Assembly (NCBI GenBank): GCA_021298575.1
Contig: JAJTFM010000016.1
Coordinates: 1 to 64,000 of the forward strand
Source of the DNA: Saprospiraceae bacterium
Lineage (GTDB): Bacteria > Bacteroidota > Bacteroidia > Chitinophagales > Saprospiraceae
Direction: 5' to 3'
Length of the DNA stretch: 64,000 nucleotides
The notes under the pieces were generated by a model. That model saw only the letters and a list, made by a program, of their open reading frames with translations. It was not told the origin of the DNA and did not search any database. The translations under genes were made by a program, and so were the position numbers. Below are positions 45,124 through 54,000 of the stretch, piece after piece (the first letter of the stretch is position 1; each line of letters begins with the position of its first letter).

Positions 45124-45185
45124 GTTCTTCTCTGAAATCATGTTCCTTTGTAACTATTGTCACCGTCGCGATTCCGTAACGCCCC

Positions 45186-45204
45186 GCACCTTTGTACTGT
45201 CAAT
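45186..45204 (+). promoter_or_regulatory. osmC promoter box shared with the small-RNA candidate
   Basis: GCACCTTTGTACTGTCAAT matches GCACTTTTGTACTGTCAAT at 13605-13623 in 18 of 19 bases, and the following leader is also similar. CACCTTTG acts as the -7 element. Confidence 0.55.
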
Positions 45205-45257
45205 GCAATTATCCGCCGAATCAGCAAGATCCGGTGATTCACCATAAAACGACAGTC

Positions 45258-45704
45258 ATGGAACAACCAATGATTTTCAGACTCAGAGCCGGGCTCCTGA
45301 ATAACGGCGTTACCCTGCTCAATGCAGCAGATGTGGACCCTGGAATCGAATCTGCCACCCCACCCGAATTCGGTGGAAAAGAAGGCTTTTGGTCACCTGA
45401 AACACTGCTACTGGGCGCAGCGGCCGGCTGCTTCATCAATACGTTTCAGTTCTTTGCCAAAAGAATGAAGTTCGAATTCGATGGTATCACCTGCGAGGCC
45501 GAAGGCACGGTGGAGCGCGTGGAAGGCAAGTCCGTTTTCACCGGGATTACTGTCTATCCGACTATTATGATCGCCGATGAATCGCTTCGCCCGACTATAC
45601 TCGACGCCGTTGAAAAGGCGCACCGCTACTGCCTGGTTTCCAACTCGCTCAAATGCCCGGTGCAAATCAGGGAAAATGTCCTGATTGCATCTATCGCAGA
45701 ATAA
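45258..45704 (+). CDS. OsmC/Ohr-family peroxide-detoxifying protein
   Basis: From ATG 45258 (MEQPMIFRLRAGLLNNG) the product is 148 residues; the ORF track begins upstream in the leader. The OsmC fold shows the glycine-rich loop and first cysteine in LLGAAAGCFINTFQFFAKR and the second redox cysteine in YCLVSNSLKCPVQI. Such proteins reduce organic hydroperoxides with thiol help. The thioredoxin gene 18 bases downstream is a fitting electron donor. The promoter box is shared with the 13.6-kb small-RNA candidate. Confidence 0.88.
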   Translation: MEQPMIFRLRAGLLNNGVTLLNAADVDPGIESATPPEFGGKEGFWSPETLLLGAAAGCFINTFQFFAKRMKFEFDGITCEAEGTVERVEGKSVFTGITVYPTIMIADESLRPTILDAVEKAHRYCLVSNSLKCPVQIRENVLIASIAE

Positions 45705-45722
45705 AACTTACTGTACAAACAC

Positions 45723-46022
45723 ATGAAAGTCAACTTTTCAGACATTGTCAACAGCGAAACACCCGTTCTGGTGGATTTTTACGCCGACTGGTGCGGACCA
45801 TGCAAGGTCATGGCCCCCATCCTGCAGGAGGTAAAAACCAATATGGGCGAAGAGATCCGTATCATCAAGATTGATGTGGACAATAATCAGTCACTGGCCA
45901 GCCAATATCATATTATGAGTATCCCGACGCTTGTCATGTTTAAAAACGGGAAGGAGGTGTGGCGTCAGGTTGGTGTTATATCAGCATCTGCTATCACGCA
46001 GAAAGTGCGTGCCGGCGCGTAA
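45723..46022 (+). CDS. Thioredoxin
   Basis: The 99-residue protein has the thioredoxin active site in FYADWCGPCKVMAPIL and the cis-proline loop MSIPTLVMFKNG. It reduces disulfides in the cytoplasm. It follows the OsmC-family gene by 18 bases, likely in one operon, suggesting it recycles the hydroperoxidase. A terminator follows. The gene symbol trxA is likely but other thioredoxins may exist elsewhere in the genome. Confidence 0.95.
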   Translation: MKVNFSDIVNSETPVLVDFYADWCGPCKVMAPILQEVKTNMGEEIRIIKIDVDNNQSLASQYHIMSIPTLVMFKNGKEVWRQVGVISASAITQKVRAGA

Positions 46023-46050
46023 CCACGAAAGTAACCGTCTGAATATGAAA

Positions 46051-46088
46051 CAGGGGCGTCGGTCAAGTCCGGCGCCCCTGTCGTTTTA
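46051..46088 (+). terminator. Terminator of osmC-trx operon
   Basis: CAGGGGCG pairs with CGCCCCTG across a short loop, followed by TCGTTTTAT. It lies 28 bases after the thioredoxin stop. Confidence 0.75.
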
Positions 46089-46091
46089 TCA

Positions 46092-46241
46092 GAGCTTGTT
46101 CAGGATTCTCTGCCGGTGGCAAAAACTGGCTGATTTTTTGTCAGTTTTTGCATTTTTGAAGGCGCATAGCCGGAGCTACGTAACTGAAAAAAGGTGAAAA
46201 ATGGCGAAAAATGAGACGTTTTTGACTCGGTGAGAGAATCC
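46092..46241. repeat. Imperfect palindromic repeat overlapping the alaS 3' end
   Basis: Left arm GAGCTTGTTCAGGATTCTCT and onward (46092-46150) is a diverged inverse of the right arm GAAAAATGGCGAAAAATGAG... (46196-46241). The right arm is 44/46 identical to 59047-59092. The element is about 150 bp without an ORF of its own. The last ~33 codons of alaS lie in it. Confidence 0.65.
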
Positions 46242-48831
46242 CAAAGCCCGGTTGCCCGCCGCCGCCACCTTTCAGGTGTTTCTGTGCCAGCTCGCGCACC
46301 ATGGTACCGGCATTAAGTCCTTTTTCCTTCACGAGGTTATCGCTGATCTTGACAGTAAGCGATGGCTTGCCGTCTCCGGAAACAGACCCGAAGGCAATAA
46401 CGGCATTCCCCAGCTCACGCTCCAGCTCGGCCGCAAGGGTCTTGACGGCATTGGCATCGTTGACCGGCAACACCTGTGCAAGGTAGTTAATACCGTTTAT
46501 CTGCTGCACCTGAACCCTCAGTCCGTCGCGCAGTCCGTTGGCCTGCTCCTGAAGCAATCGCTCAATCTGCTTCTGCAGCCGCTTGTGTTCTTCCTGCAAA
46601 TCGGCGACCGCCTTGCCCGGATCTCTCGGATTCTTGAAGGCGCTGTCATATACCGACAGGCGCTCCAGTTGTTTGTCAATCCATTTTTCGGCTCCTTCGG
46701 CTGTTGTAGCTTCAATACGGCGTACCCCGGCAGCCACTGCGGTTTCGGCCGTGATTTTAAACAGACCTATCTGGCCTGTATTTTTAACATGGCAACCACC
46801 GCACAGTTCACGCGAATATTCCGGATCGAATGTGATCATCCTGACGGTCTCTCCGTATTTTTCACCGAAAAGCATCATGGCTCCTGCCTTTTTTGCCTCT
46901 TCAATGGGTAAACTGCGAGCCTCTCCCAAAGCTATATTCTCACGAATTTTGCGGTTCACAATGGTTTCTATCCGCGCAATCTCTTCGTCAGATACTTTCT
47001 GGAAGTGCTGGAAGTCGAAGCGAAGTGTCTGATCGTCGAGGTATGATCCCTTCTGCTGTACGTGGGTACCCAGTACCTGACGGAGGGCAGCGTGCAAAAG
47101 GTGGGTGGCCGAGTGATTGTTTTCTGTCAGACGGCGTTTCCGTTCATCCACCATGCACACCACAGAAGCGGCATCCATATTTTCCGGCAGTCGCTCCAGA
47201 ATATGTATGACCAGGTTGTTTTCCTTTTTGGTATCAAGCACGCGCACGCGCTCATCGCCAAATACCATGTAGCCCGTGTCTCCAACCTGACCGCCTCCTT
47301 CCGGATAGAAGGGTGTCCGGTTCAGCACAATCTGATACTGTGGCTGCTCCTTCACCTTTACCGTGCGGTACTTGGTGACGTGACTGTTTTCCGTTTCAAG
47401 TTCGTCATATCCGACAAAGGCTACATCCGCTTCGTCGCGCAAAACCATCCAGTCGCCTACCTGCTTGGCAGCATCCTTGCGGGAACGGGCCTTTTGCTCG
47501 GCCAGCGCCTGAGTAAAGCCCCCCTCATCTACGACAAGCCCTTTTTCGCGAGCCAGCAGACGGGTCAAATCTATCGGGAAGCCATACGTGTCGAGCAATT
47601 CAAATGCCTGGGTGCCGGCAACAGTACTATCCTTTATATCAAGTTGATCGAATCGCTTCAATCCGGATTCCAGGGTTCTCAGGAATGATTTCTCCTCCTC
47701 CAGCAATACCCTGACGATGAAATCCTGCTGGGCTTCCAGTTCCGGGAATATATCGTTCATCTCTTTGGCCAGTACTGGAAACAAGCGGTACAGCACCGGT
47801 TCCTTCAGCTCGAGGAATGAGTAATAATAACGCACACCCCTGCGAAGTATGCGCCGGATGACGTAACCGGCGCCGGTGTTGGATGGCAACTCTCCGTCAG
47901 CAATCGCAAAGCTGACCGCACGGAGGTGATCGGCTACCACACGCATGGCAATATCTTTCTTTAGCGTGGCCGGATCGGCTCCCGTATTGGGGTAGGTGTC
48001 CTGATATTTGTGTCCGCTCAGATCTCCCAGCAAATTGAAGATGGGTAACCACAAATCGGTAGCGTAGTTGGAACTGGCTTGCTGTACGGCACGACACAAA
48101 CGCTCGAAACCCATACCCGTATCAACAGATTTGGCAGGAAGTTCTTCCAGTGATCCATCTGCCTTGCGCACAAACTGCATGAATACGTTATTCCAGACCT
48201 CAATCACATTAGGATCATCGGCATTCACGAGCGTACGCCCGTCCACGCGGGCGCGCTCCTCATCGGTACGCAGGTCCACGTGAATTTCCGAGCAGGGGCC
48301 ACACGGTCCCGTATCGCCCATTTCCCAGAAATTTTCTTTTTTACCGAAACGAAGAATACGGTCAGTCGGCAGCATAGTACTCCAGACGTCATACGCCTCC
48401 TGGTCAAACGGAACGCCCTCGGCCTCGTTACCCGCAAAAACCGACACATAAAGCCGGTCTTTCGGTATCTTGTACACACCGGTTAACAATTCCCACGACC
48501 AGCGAAGAGCCTCCTGCTTGAAGTAGTCGCCGAAAGACCAGTTACCCAGCATCTCGAACATGGTATGGTGGTAGCCGTCGAACCCAACATCCTCCAGATC
48601 GTTGTGCTTGCCACTTACCCGCAGGCATTTCTGCGTGTCGGCTATGCGCTTCGATGGCGGCGTCTGGTTGCCCAGGAAAAAATCCTTGAGTGGCGCCATA
48701 CCAGAGTTGATAAACATGAGTGTGGGATCGCTCTTGGCCACCATGGGCGCAGAGGGAATAATTTTATGCTCTTTGGAAGCAAAAAAATCGAGAAACTGAC
48801 GGCGTATCTGTCGCGAAGTCATGTTTTGCAA
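46141..48831 (-). CDS. alaS: Alanyl-tRNA synthetase
   Basis: The 896-residue synthetase charges tRNA-Ala. Class II motifs 1-3 are near the N-terminus (KSDPTLMFINSGMAPLKDFF; GDYFKQEALRWSWELL). The editing domain has NHSATHLLHAALRQ and the zinc ligands in RELCGGCHVKNTGQIG. The C-Ala domain ends with LAQKHLKGGGGGQPGF. After that conserved glycine motif the family normally ends in a short Ala-rich tail. Here it reads on into GILSPSQKRLIF... encoded by the palindromic repeat, so the repeat supplies the stop codon. It is downstream of a DUF4293 gene by 24 bases. Confidence 0.96.
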   Translation of the reverse strand: MQNMTSRQIRRQFLDFFASKEHKIIPSAPMVAKSDPTLMFINSGMAPLKDFFLGNQTPPSKRIADTQKCLRVSGKHNDLEDVGFDGYHHTMFEMLGNWSFGDYFKQEALRWSWELLTGVYKIPKDRLYVSVFAGNEAEGVPFDQEAYDVWSTMLPTDRILRFGKKENFWEMGDTGPCGPCSEIHVDLRTDEERARVDGRTLVNADDPNVIEVWNNVFMQFVRKADGSLEELPAKSVDTGMGFERLCRAVQQASSNYATDLWLPIFNLLGDLSGHKYQDTYPNTGADPATLKKDIAMRVVADHLRAVSFAIADGELPSNTGAGYVIRRILRRGVRYYYSFLELKEPVLYRLFPVLAKEMNDIFPELEAQQDFIVRVLLEEEKSFLRTLESGLKRFDQLDIKDSTVAGTQAFELLDTYGFPIDLTRLLAREKGLVVDEGGFTQALAEQKARSRKDAAKQVGDWMVLRDEADVAFVGYDELETENSHVTKYRTVKVKEQPQYQIVLNRTPFYPEGGGQVGDTGYMVFGDERVRVLDTKKENNLVIHILERLPENMDAASVVCMVDERKRRLTENNHSATHLLHAALRQVLGTHVQQKGSYLDDQTLRFDFQHFQKVSDEEIARIETIVNRKIRENIALGEARSLPIEEAKKAGAMMLFGEKYGETVRMITFDPEYSRELCGGCHVKNTGQIGLFKITAETAVAAGVRRIEATTAEGAEKWIDKQLERLSVYDSAFKNPRDPGKAVADLQEEHKRLQKQIERLLQEQANGLRDGLRVQVQQINGINYLAQVLPVNDANAVKTLAAELERELGNAVIAFGSVSGDGKPSLTVKISDNLVKEKGLNAGTMVRELAQKHLKGGGGGQPGFGILSPSQKRLIFRHFSPFFSYVAPAMRLQKCKN

Positions 48832-48855
48832 GTTGTGTTCTGTTAATAAACGGGG

Positions 48856-49296
48856 TTACCTGAGCCTGTCTGACGATTTGACCAGTTCCTCATCTTTCCT
48901 GATGAATCTGTTGGCAATCCACAGCAGCAGAACAGAAAGGGCTGGAAGGGCTATACCCGGCTGGTAATGGATGTTCATCACCTCTGAACCTGCCTCGCGA
49001 ATCAGTATGAAACACTGCGTGGCAACGCTCACCGCCAGCACGGTACTGGCAAATATGGCCAAAGTGGTGATACGCGACTGCGCCGGACGGTTTTTATACA
49101 GAAAAATAGCAATCACGGCCAGTGCAAATGCCAGACCCGTGTTGATTTGCAGGCCTGCACGGTCGTTCACACTGAATACACCATCGCCAAAGGAGCCGGA
49201 AAGACCGGATGCGGCCTCCGCGTACGGAAATATAAACTGTAATCCCAGCAGAACAGCCGCCAGGAGCAACAGAACGGTTTGAATACGTTGAATCAT
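48856..49296 (-). CDS. DUF4293 membrane protein
   Basis: The 146-residue protein begins MIQRIQTVLLLLAAVLLGLQF and ends IANRFIRKDEELVKSSDRLR, the ends typical of the Bacteroidota-specific DUF4293 family. Four membrane helices are visible. Its function is unknown. It directly precedes alaS, with 24 bases between, and shares a promoter (-7 box 49321-49328), so the two are probably co-expressed. Confidence 0.92.
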   Translation of the reverse strand: MIQRIQTVLLLLAAVLLGLQFIFPYAEAASGLSGSFGDGVFSVNDRAGLQINTGLAFALAVIAIFLYKNRPAQSRITTLAIFASTVLAVSVATQCFILIREAGSEVMNIHYQPGIALPALSVLLLWIANRFIRKDEELVKSSDRLR

Positions 49297-49320
49297 GAAA
49301 ACGCGGTTTAGTTACCGCCG

Positions 49321-49328
49321 CAAAAGTA
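49321..49328 (-). promoter_or_regulatory. -7 promoter element of DUF4293-alaS operon
   Basis: The minus strand reads TACTTTTG, an exact consensus match 25 bases before ATG 49296. Confidence 0.65.
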
Positions 49329-49372
49329 CGGTGATTTGATGTGAAATGCGCCGTATTTACGAACGCTATAAC

Positions 49373-49600
49373 TTAATTGATCGGATATATCTGCGACATG
49401 GCATAGGCAAATATGCCAAATAGTATGCTCCCGATAATCAGCCCGAGCGACATCGGTCGGTCGTCACTTGTTTTATACATAAACAGCCCGGCAATCAGTC
49501 CCGCCGGAGCTAGCAGATACCAGATGATGACGTACTGGAGAGCCGCAAACACAGCGAATACACCAACCGTTCGAAGCAAAGTGGAAATAAATTTGTTCAT
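49373..49600 (-). CDS. Small membrane protein of unknown function
   Basis: From ATG 49600 (MNKFISTLLRTVGVFAVFAA) the product has 75 residues; the ORF track adds 33 codons of non-membrane sequence. Two hydrophobic segments are visible (VFAVFAALQYVIIWYLLAPAGLIAGLFMY and LGLIIGSILFGIFAYAMS). I do not recognise a family. A -7-like box (GATATTTGG on the minus strand, about 49628-49636) supports this start. Confidence 0.65.
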   Translation of the reverse strand: MNKFISTLLRTVGVFAVFAALQYVIIWYLLAPAGLIAGLFMYKTSDDRPMSLGLIIGSILFGIFAYAMSQIYPIN

Positions 49601-49710
49601 TTCTGTGATGGTTTTACATGAAAAGGCCCAAATATCTGAAAAAACTGGCAACTGGCACCTCCTCCGGCGGATAACCTGTGAATCCTGAAAGCAGGTCAAA
49701 GTATGAGACT

Positions 49711-50415
49711 CTATAACTCTCCGACGGACTGAAAAAGGGCGTTCTTGTCTTTTACCTGTATGGTTCTGCCGCGAGCATCTACCCAGCCGTTGTCCTTGAA
49801 CTCACCCAGTGCCCGTACTGTCGTTTCTATAGTGGCACCTATCATGTCTGCCAGATCAGTCCTCGAAAATAAAATGGAAACAGGATTACTGCAGGCACCC
49901 CTGAATTGCGCATCAAGAAATAAAAGACCTATGGCAAGCCGTACCCTGACCGGAAATTTGGCCAGATAAACGGTTCTGTTCACCCAGGCAGAAAACTCCT
50001 GACTGAGAGTGAGCAACAGGTTGTACGATAAATCCTGATGCGTTTTCACCAGTCTGACGAATTCATCCACCGGAATAAATGTTGTCTCAACACTCCCTAT
50101 TGCCATTCCCTCAACAGGATATAATTCTGACGTGAAATTCTGACGATACCCCATCCAATCGCCGGTCTTGTACACATAAACCAGCTGCCGGTGCCCGCCG
50201 GGAGTGCTGCTTGATATTTTTACCAGACCGGATTTCAAACGATATACGCCACGCGGAACGGCACCCTGCGCATAAAGGACGTCTCCGTCGCGAAAACTTC
50301 TTGTCTCCGATGCTTTTTCAATGGCATCCAGTGTGCCCGCAGAAAGTCCGTTCGTCACCAGTTCGTGGTGAAAGGACACAGACTGTATTAATCTGCCTAT
50401 AGATTCAGTGTGCAT
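49711..50415 (-). CDS. Crp/Fnr-family transcriptional regulator
   Basis: From ATG 50415 (MHTESIGRLIQSVSFHHEL) the protein has 234 residues. The cNMP-binding-like domain has FRDGDVLYAQGAVPRGVYRLKSGLVKI and GDWMGYRQ. The C-terminal HTH reads LFSRTDLADMIGATIETTVRALGEFKDNGWV. No Fnr-type N-terminal cysteine cluster is visible, so oxygen sensing by FeS is unlikely. The ORF track N-terminal extension overlaps the ABM gene and is rejected. It is the last of six same-strand genes from the thiolase. Confidence 0.9.
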   Translation of the reverse strand: MHTESIGRLIQSVSFHHELVTNGLSAGTLDAIEKASETRSFRDGDVLYAQGAVPRGVYRLKSGLVKISSSTPGGHRQLVYVYKTGDWMGYRQNFTSELYPVEGMAIGSVETTFIPVDEFVRLVKTHQDLSYNLLLTLSQEFSAWVNRTVYLAKFPVRVRLAIGLLFLDAQFRGACSNPVSILFSRTDLADMIGATIETTVRALGEFKDNGWVDARGRTIQVKDKNALFQSVGEL

Positions 50416-50449
50416 AAGACGATCATATTGTGGATTATTAAGAAAATTG

Positions 50450-50746
50450 TCAGGGAGTATCCAGTACTTCCAGCGACCAGGCCTGCGGTCTGTCTGAAAA
50501 CAATGCTTTGGTTTTAACCCATGTTTCAGCAAAAAGTTCCGAATTCCTGTACTGGTCAAGTGCTGTTTCATCATCCCAGTAACTCAGCGTGAACAGCACG
50601 TTCGGATGCCGGGTATCTCTGAGCAGTTCCATGTGCCGGCAACCGGGAAATGCCCTGATTTTCTGCTTGCTCAGGTCAAAAACATCGCGGATGAACTTGT
50701 CCGTATCTTCCTCGCGGAAGGTCATTTTTACTACGCGCTTGATCAT
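50450..50746 (-). CDS. Antibiotic biosynthesis monooxygenase (ABM) domain protein
   Basis: The 98-residue protein from ATG 50746 (MIKRVVKMTFREEDTDKF) is a single dimeric alpha-beta barrel domain of the ABM type, with FPGCRHMELLRDTRHPNVLFTLSYWDDETALDQYRNS, a family-typical central segment. Such domains occur in cofactor-free quinone oxygenases and in haem-handling or unknown proteins. It starts 2 bases after the gldG stop and is probably translated from the same transcript. Confidence 0.85.
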   Translation of the reverse strand: MIKRVVKMTFREEDTDKFIRDVFDLSKQKIRAFPGCRHMELLRDTRHPNVLFTLSYWDDETALDQYRNSELFAETWVKTKALFSDRPQAWSLEVLDTP

Positions 50747-50748
50747 GG

Positions 50749-52452
50749 TCAACGGGCATATTTTCTTTTTCTGCGCCAGTTGAACGTCCAGCCAAGTATG
50801 GCAAGCAGGAAAAGTGGCAAACCCACATTGATTCCTTTCCAGAAATTACCCTCTTCCCGGGCTCTCACCGTATCGAGCAGCCTGAGCTTTACCTCCTTGG
50901 TACGGGCTTCTATCACGCCGGTAGGGTCTATCAGGTATTCCACCGCATTAAGCAGCAGGTCTTTGTTGGCATAGGTAGCTCCGTCCATGTGGTTGTATCC
51001 CAGCGGTAGCCACTGTTTTTCCTCGGCATTGCGAATGTGGTTGGCCGCAACATCCCCGTCGCTGATAACCAGCATGCGCGTGGGTACGCTGGCGTTTTTA
51101 AAGGAAAGTCCGAGCTGCTCCAATCCGGCCTGCATCTCTCCTGATACGCGGTTTTCGTAGGCCGACGGGAATATTCCCTCCAGCAACAACCCCACAGTCT
51201 GCTTTCCCTTGTCAAATTTTTCAGGGTCGGGCTGGTATTTCAGAATTTCAAAATTCAGGTCTATCGGACTGAACTGAAGCCGGCTGTACCGGCTGGTGGT
51301 AAGTACTGCTGTCTTCTTTACAGGCGTTTTCGTCCGTATGGTATCAATGGAAGAGCAGAACCGCAAATCTACCCGGTCGAGGTTCTTCACAATAGGGTGA
51401 TTGCTCGCTGGCAGTACCGCCGGGTGATAATACCACGGGAAGGGAGCAAACTGGGGCGAGTTGCCCACCTGACCAACAACGAGCTTGATTTTGCTACACT
51501 CCAGATCAAGTATCAGATCCGGTTGTATCCGGGCTCCGTACTTGAAAAGCATGTCTTCTATATTCAAAGGATAGTCCGACGGAACAAATCTGCTGGTCAG
51601 CTGCATGGAATCCAGGCTCGCACTGAGCCTGTCCACCAGCCAGAGTATGCGCCCACCATTCATCACGTACTGGTCTATCTTGAACTTGTCCTTCTCCGAA
51701 AAGGTCTGTGTGGGTTTGGCGATGATCATCAGCGCACAGTCTTCCGGTTTCACCTGTATCACCGAGTCCAGGCTGATACGGTCGGTATCGTAAAATGCGC
51801 GGAGGCTTCTGTCGAGGTCCGCAACCCTGGTCTCGTCCAGCTCTCCGTGACCTTTGGTAAAAAGGATAACCGGCCGCGCAGGTGCCTGTATTTTCTTGAT
51901 GGCGTTGGCAAATTTGTATTCCAGCAGGGTGACCGAATTGTTGATAACTTCCTCTGGCGACAGGGTAGCTGATTCGTTTTCCAACAGTTTTACCACAACC
52001 TGTCTGCTGCCAAAGCGAAATATCGCGAAAGGGTAGATCAGTTTTTGGGTGGTTTCTCCCTGATCAGCCACGCGCAGGTTTACAGGCTGTATGCCAATCT
52101 CGGCCAGTGCTTTCCTCCGGCCGTTCACTTCTTCCAGACTGCCTGCCGACGGGTCTTCAAAACGGTAATCGAGGTAGCCTGTCTCCGAACGGAAATCATC
52201 CAGCATCTCTTTGGTGGCTGTCTGCAAACGCTTGAACCCGGCCGGAAACTCTCCGTCGAGTAGTATCTGAACGTAAACCTGATCGTTCAGCCCGCGCAAA
52301 AGTTCGCGCGTGGGATCCGTAAGCGTGAAGCGCTTCTCTTCCGTCAGGTCGAAATGGGTGTAGAATATGTTGGCCAGTATGTTGACAAACAGAAGTATGC
52401 CACAGAACAGACCGAATTGCAAAATTGATTGCGTACGTTTGGAACGACTCAT
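50749..52452 (-). CDS. gldG: Gliding-motility ABC transporter substrate-binding protein GldG
   Basis: From ATG 52452 (MSRSKRTQSILQFGLFCGILLFVNILA) the product has 567 residues. It carries one N-terminal membrane helix, the GldG/IFT52-like body (FTLTDPTRELLRGLNDQVYVQILLDGEFPAGFKRLQTATKEMLDDF, then GRILWLVDRLSASLDSM), and a C-terminal helix before an RRKRKYAR tail. GldA, GldF and GldG form an ABC complex of gliding Bacteroidota. GldF is usually encoded right next to gldG, but here the upstream gene is a trehalase whose stop overlaps this start (ATGA). It also exists in non-gliding relatives. Confidence 0.9.
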   Translation of the reverse strand: MSRSKRTQSILQFGLFCGILLFVNILANIFYTHFDLTEEKRFTLTDPTRELLRGLNDQVYVQILLDGEFPAGFKRLQTATKEMLDDFRSETGYLDYRFEDPSAGSLEEVNGRRKALAEIGIQPVNLRVADQGETTQKLIYPFAIFRFGSRQVVVKLLENESATLSPEEVINNSVTLLEYKFANAIKKIQAPARPVILFTKGHGELDETRVADLDRSLRAFYDTDRISLDSVIQVKPEDCALMIIAKPTQTFSEKDKFKIDQYVMNGGRILWLVDRLSASLDSMQLTSRFVPSDYPLNIEDMLFKYGARIQPDLILDLECSKIKLVVGQVGNSPQFAPFPWYYHPAVLPASNHPIVKNLDRVDLRFCSSIDTIRTKTPVKKTAVLTTSRYSRLQFSPIDLNFEILKYQPDPEKFDKGKQTVGLLLEGIFPSAYENRVSGEMQAGLEQLGLSFKNASVPTRMLVISDGDVAANHIRNAEEKQWLPLGYNHMDGATYANKDLLLNAVEYLIDPTGVIEARTKEVKLRLLDTVRAREEGNFWKGINVGLPLFLLAILGWTFNWRRKRKYAR

Positions 52453-53966
52453 TTCTTGAGTGAATTTGGAGGGCAAAGATAGGGCAACGCAAGGTAAACG
52501 CCGTTAGTCCACCCAAAACCATCCTGATTGGGATATTCCCCGCCCCCACCCGGCCGGTTCAGGTCTGTAACATTGTATTTCTCCATCATTTTTCCAGTAT
52601 CCGCATATATTTTCTCATTCATGTTGCGCCAGTTTTTCCTGATGCGGTCGGCGAGGTCTGTATAGCCATACTGCATGAGCCCCCGACAAGCAATATATTG
52701 CAGCGGCGCCCATCCGTTAGGCTCATCCCACTGCTGCCCTGTATTCCGGATAGTGGTAATCAGTCCGCCAGCCCGTAAAAACTTTTCTTCGAGATGGCGC
52801 GCTACAGAGGCGGCCTGTTCTTCTGTGGCAATACCAAAAAATAACGGAAAAACGCCCGCGAGGGTCCACTCGCCGGTTCTGCTGTTTTTTACGTGGTTGT
52901 AATCAAAGAAATATCCCTCATCCTCATCCCAGAAATAATCCTGTATGGCCTGGCGGCGCTTTCTGGTGCGCTCTTTGAATACGTCGGCCGGCACCCGGTC
53001 AGGCAGCTGCCGGTGTACGTGCAACAGTGTTTTTTCCAGAAAATACAACAAACAGTTCAGGTCCACCGGAAGTATATCGGTAGTTTGTATGGTCTCCAGT
53101 CTGCCCGGATCGGCCAGCCACCTGCTGCTGAAATCCCAGCCCGACTCGGCCGCCGCACGAATGTGCCGGAAGGTTTCCTCGACCGGTGCATCGCTCTTCG
53201 ATGCAGTGTGCACGTCCTCGGCATAAGCCTCGGGCCTGGGCTCCGGCCTGTTGTCCCAGTATCTGTTCAGACTCGTTCCGCCGGGAAGTGTAACCAGTCT
53301 TCTGTATTTTGCTCCCTCCTCCGCATGGCTCTCTCCCGACATCCAGAATTCATACTCGCGCTCCAGTTCGGGCCGGTAACGTATCAATACTTCTTCTCCT
53401 TTCATTTCCGAAAGCAGTGTCACCATCAGTGAAAAAAACGGCGGCTGCGAACGACTCAGGTAGTAGGTCCGGTTTCCGTTCGGGATGAAACCGATGTGAT
53501 CTATCAGAAAAGCGAAGTTATCCACCATGTTCTGCACCGTTTCCTCTTTCCCGGATATCTGTAACCCCAACATGGTGAAATAGCTGTCCCAGTAATATAC
53601 CTCGCGGAATCGCCCGCCCGGTACTATGTACGGATTGGGCAAGGGTATCAGGGTGGAGTTTTCTTCTGTTACTCCCGGCGACCGGAGCAGCACATCCCAT
53701 AGTTGATCTACATGCTGACCTATCAGTCTTCCGGCAGCCAGATAGCCCGTTTCCGGGGTTTCCGGTACCGAAAAATGGCGCAACACGAAGGCCAACAAAT
53801 CGAATCCAGCCTCTGTCTTTTCTTTTTCATAAACGCGGAGTACTGCATCCGGGTCTGTCCGCAGTATGCAGTCAACAAAAAACTTGGAATCCGCAAATAT
53901 TCCGCTGTTCTGTACGTCTTCGTACAACGGCGAAAGGGTGGTTATATCAAAATATTCATTGACCAT
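52449..53966 (-). CDS. Trehalase (GH37)
   Basis: From ATG 53966 (MVNEYFDITTLSPLYEDV) the protein has 505 residues. It hydrolyses trehalose to two glucose units. The two GH37 signatures are present: PGGRFREVYYWDSYFTMLGL and QWDEPNGWAPLQYIA, with the family glycine-rich end. No signal peptide is seen, so this is a cytoplasmic TreF-like enzyme. It sits between an MFS sugar-type transporter and gldG, so uptake and cleavage may be coupled. The ORF track extension at the N-terminus overlaps the MFS end and is rejected. Confidence 0.93.
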   Translation of the reverse strand: MVNEYFDITTLSPLYEDVQNSGIFADSKFFVDCILRTDPDAVLRVYEKEKTEAGFDLLAFVLRHFSVPETPETGYLAAGRLIGQHVDQLWDVLLRSPGVTEENSTLIPLPNPYIVPGGRFREVYYWDSYFTMLGLQISGKEETVQNMVDNFAFLIDHIGFIPNGNRTYYLSRSQPPFFSLMVTLLSEMKGEEVLIRYRPELEREYEFWMSGESHAEEGAKYRRLVTLPGGTSLNRYWDNRPEPRPEAYAEDVHTASKSDAPVEETFRHIRAAAESGWDFSSRWLADPGRLETIQTTDILPVDLNCLLYFLEKTLLHVHRQLPDRVPADVFKERTRKRRQAIQDYFWDEDEGYFFDYNHVKNSRTGEWTLAGVFPLFFGIATEEQAASVARHLEEKFLRAGGLITTIRNTGQQWDEPNGWAPLQYIACRGLMQYGYTDLADRIRKNWRNMNEKIYADTGKMMEKYNVTDLNRPGGGGEYPNQDGFGWTNGVYLALPYLCPPNSLKK

Positions 53967-54000
53967 ATAATTTTTTTCTGGTCTGATAACAGGAGCTTGT

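Noticed and set aside
52472-52482. -7-like TATCTTTGCC ahead of gldG
   Set aside because: It encodes conserved trehalase C-terminal residues and gldG is coupled by an ATGA overlap; probably chance.
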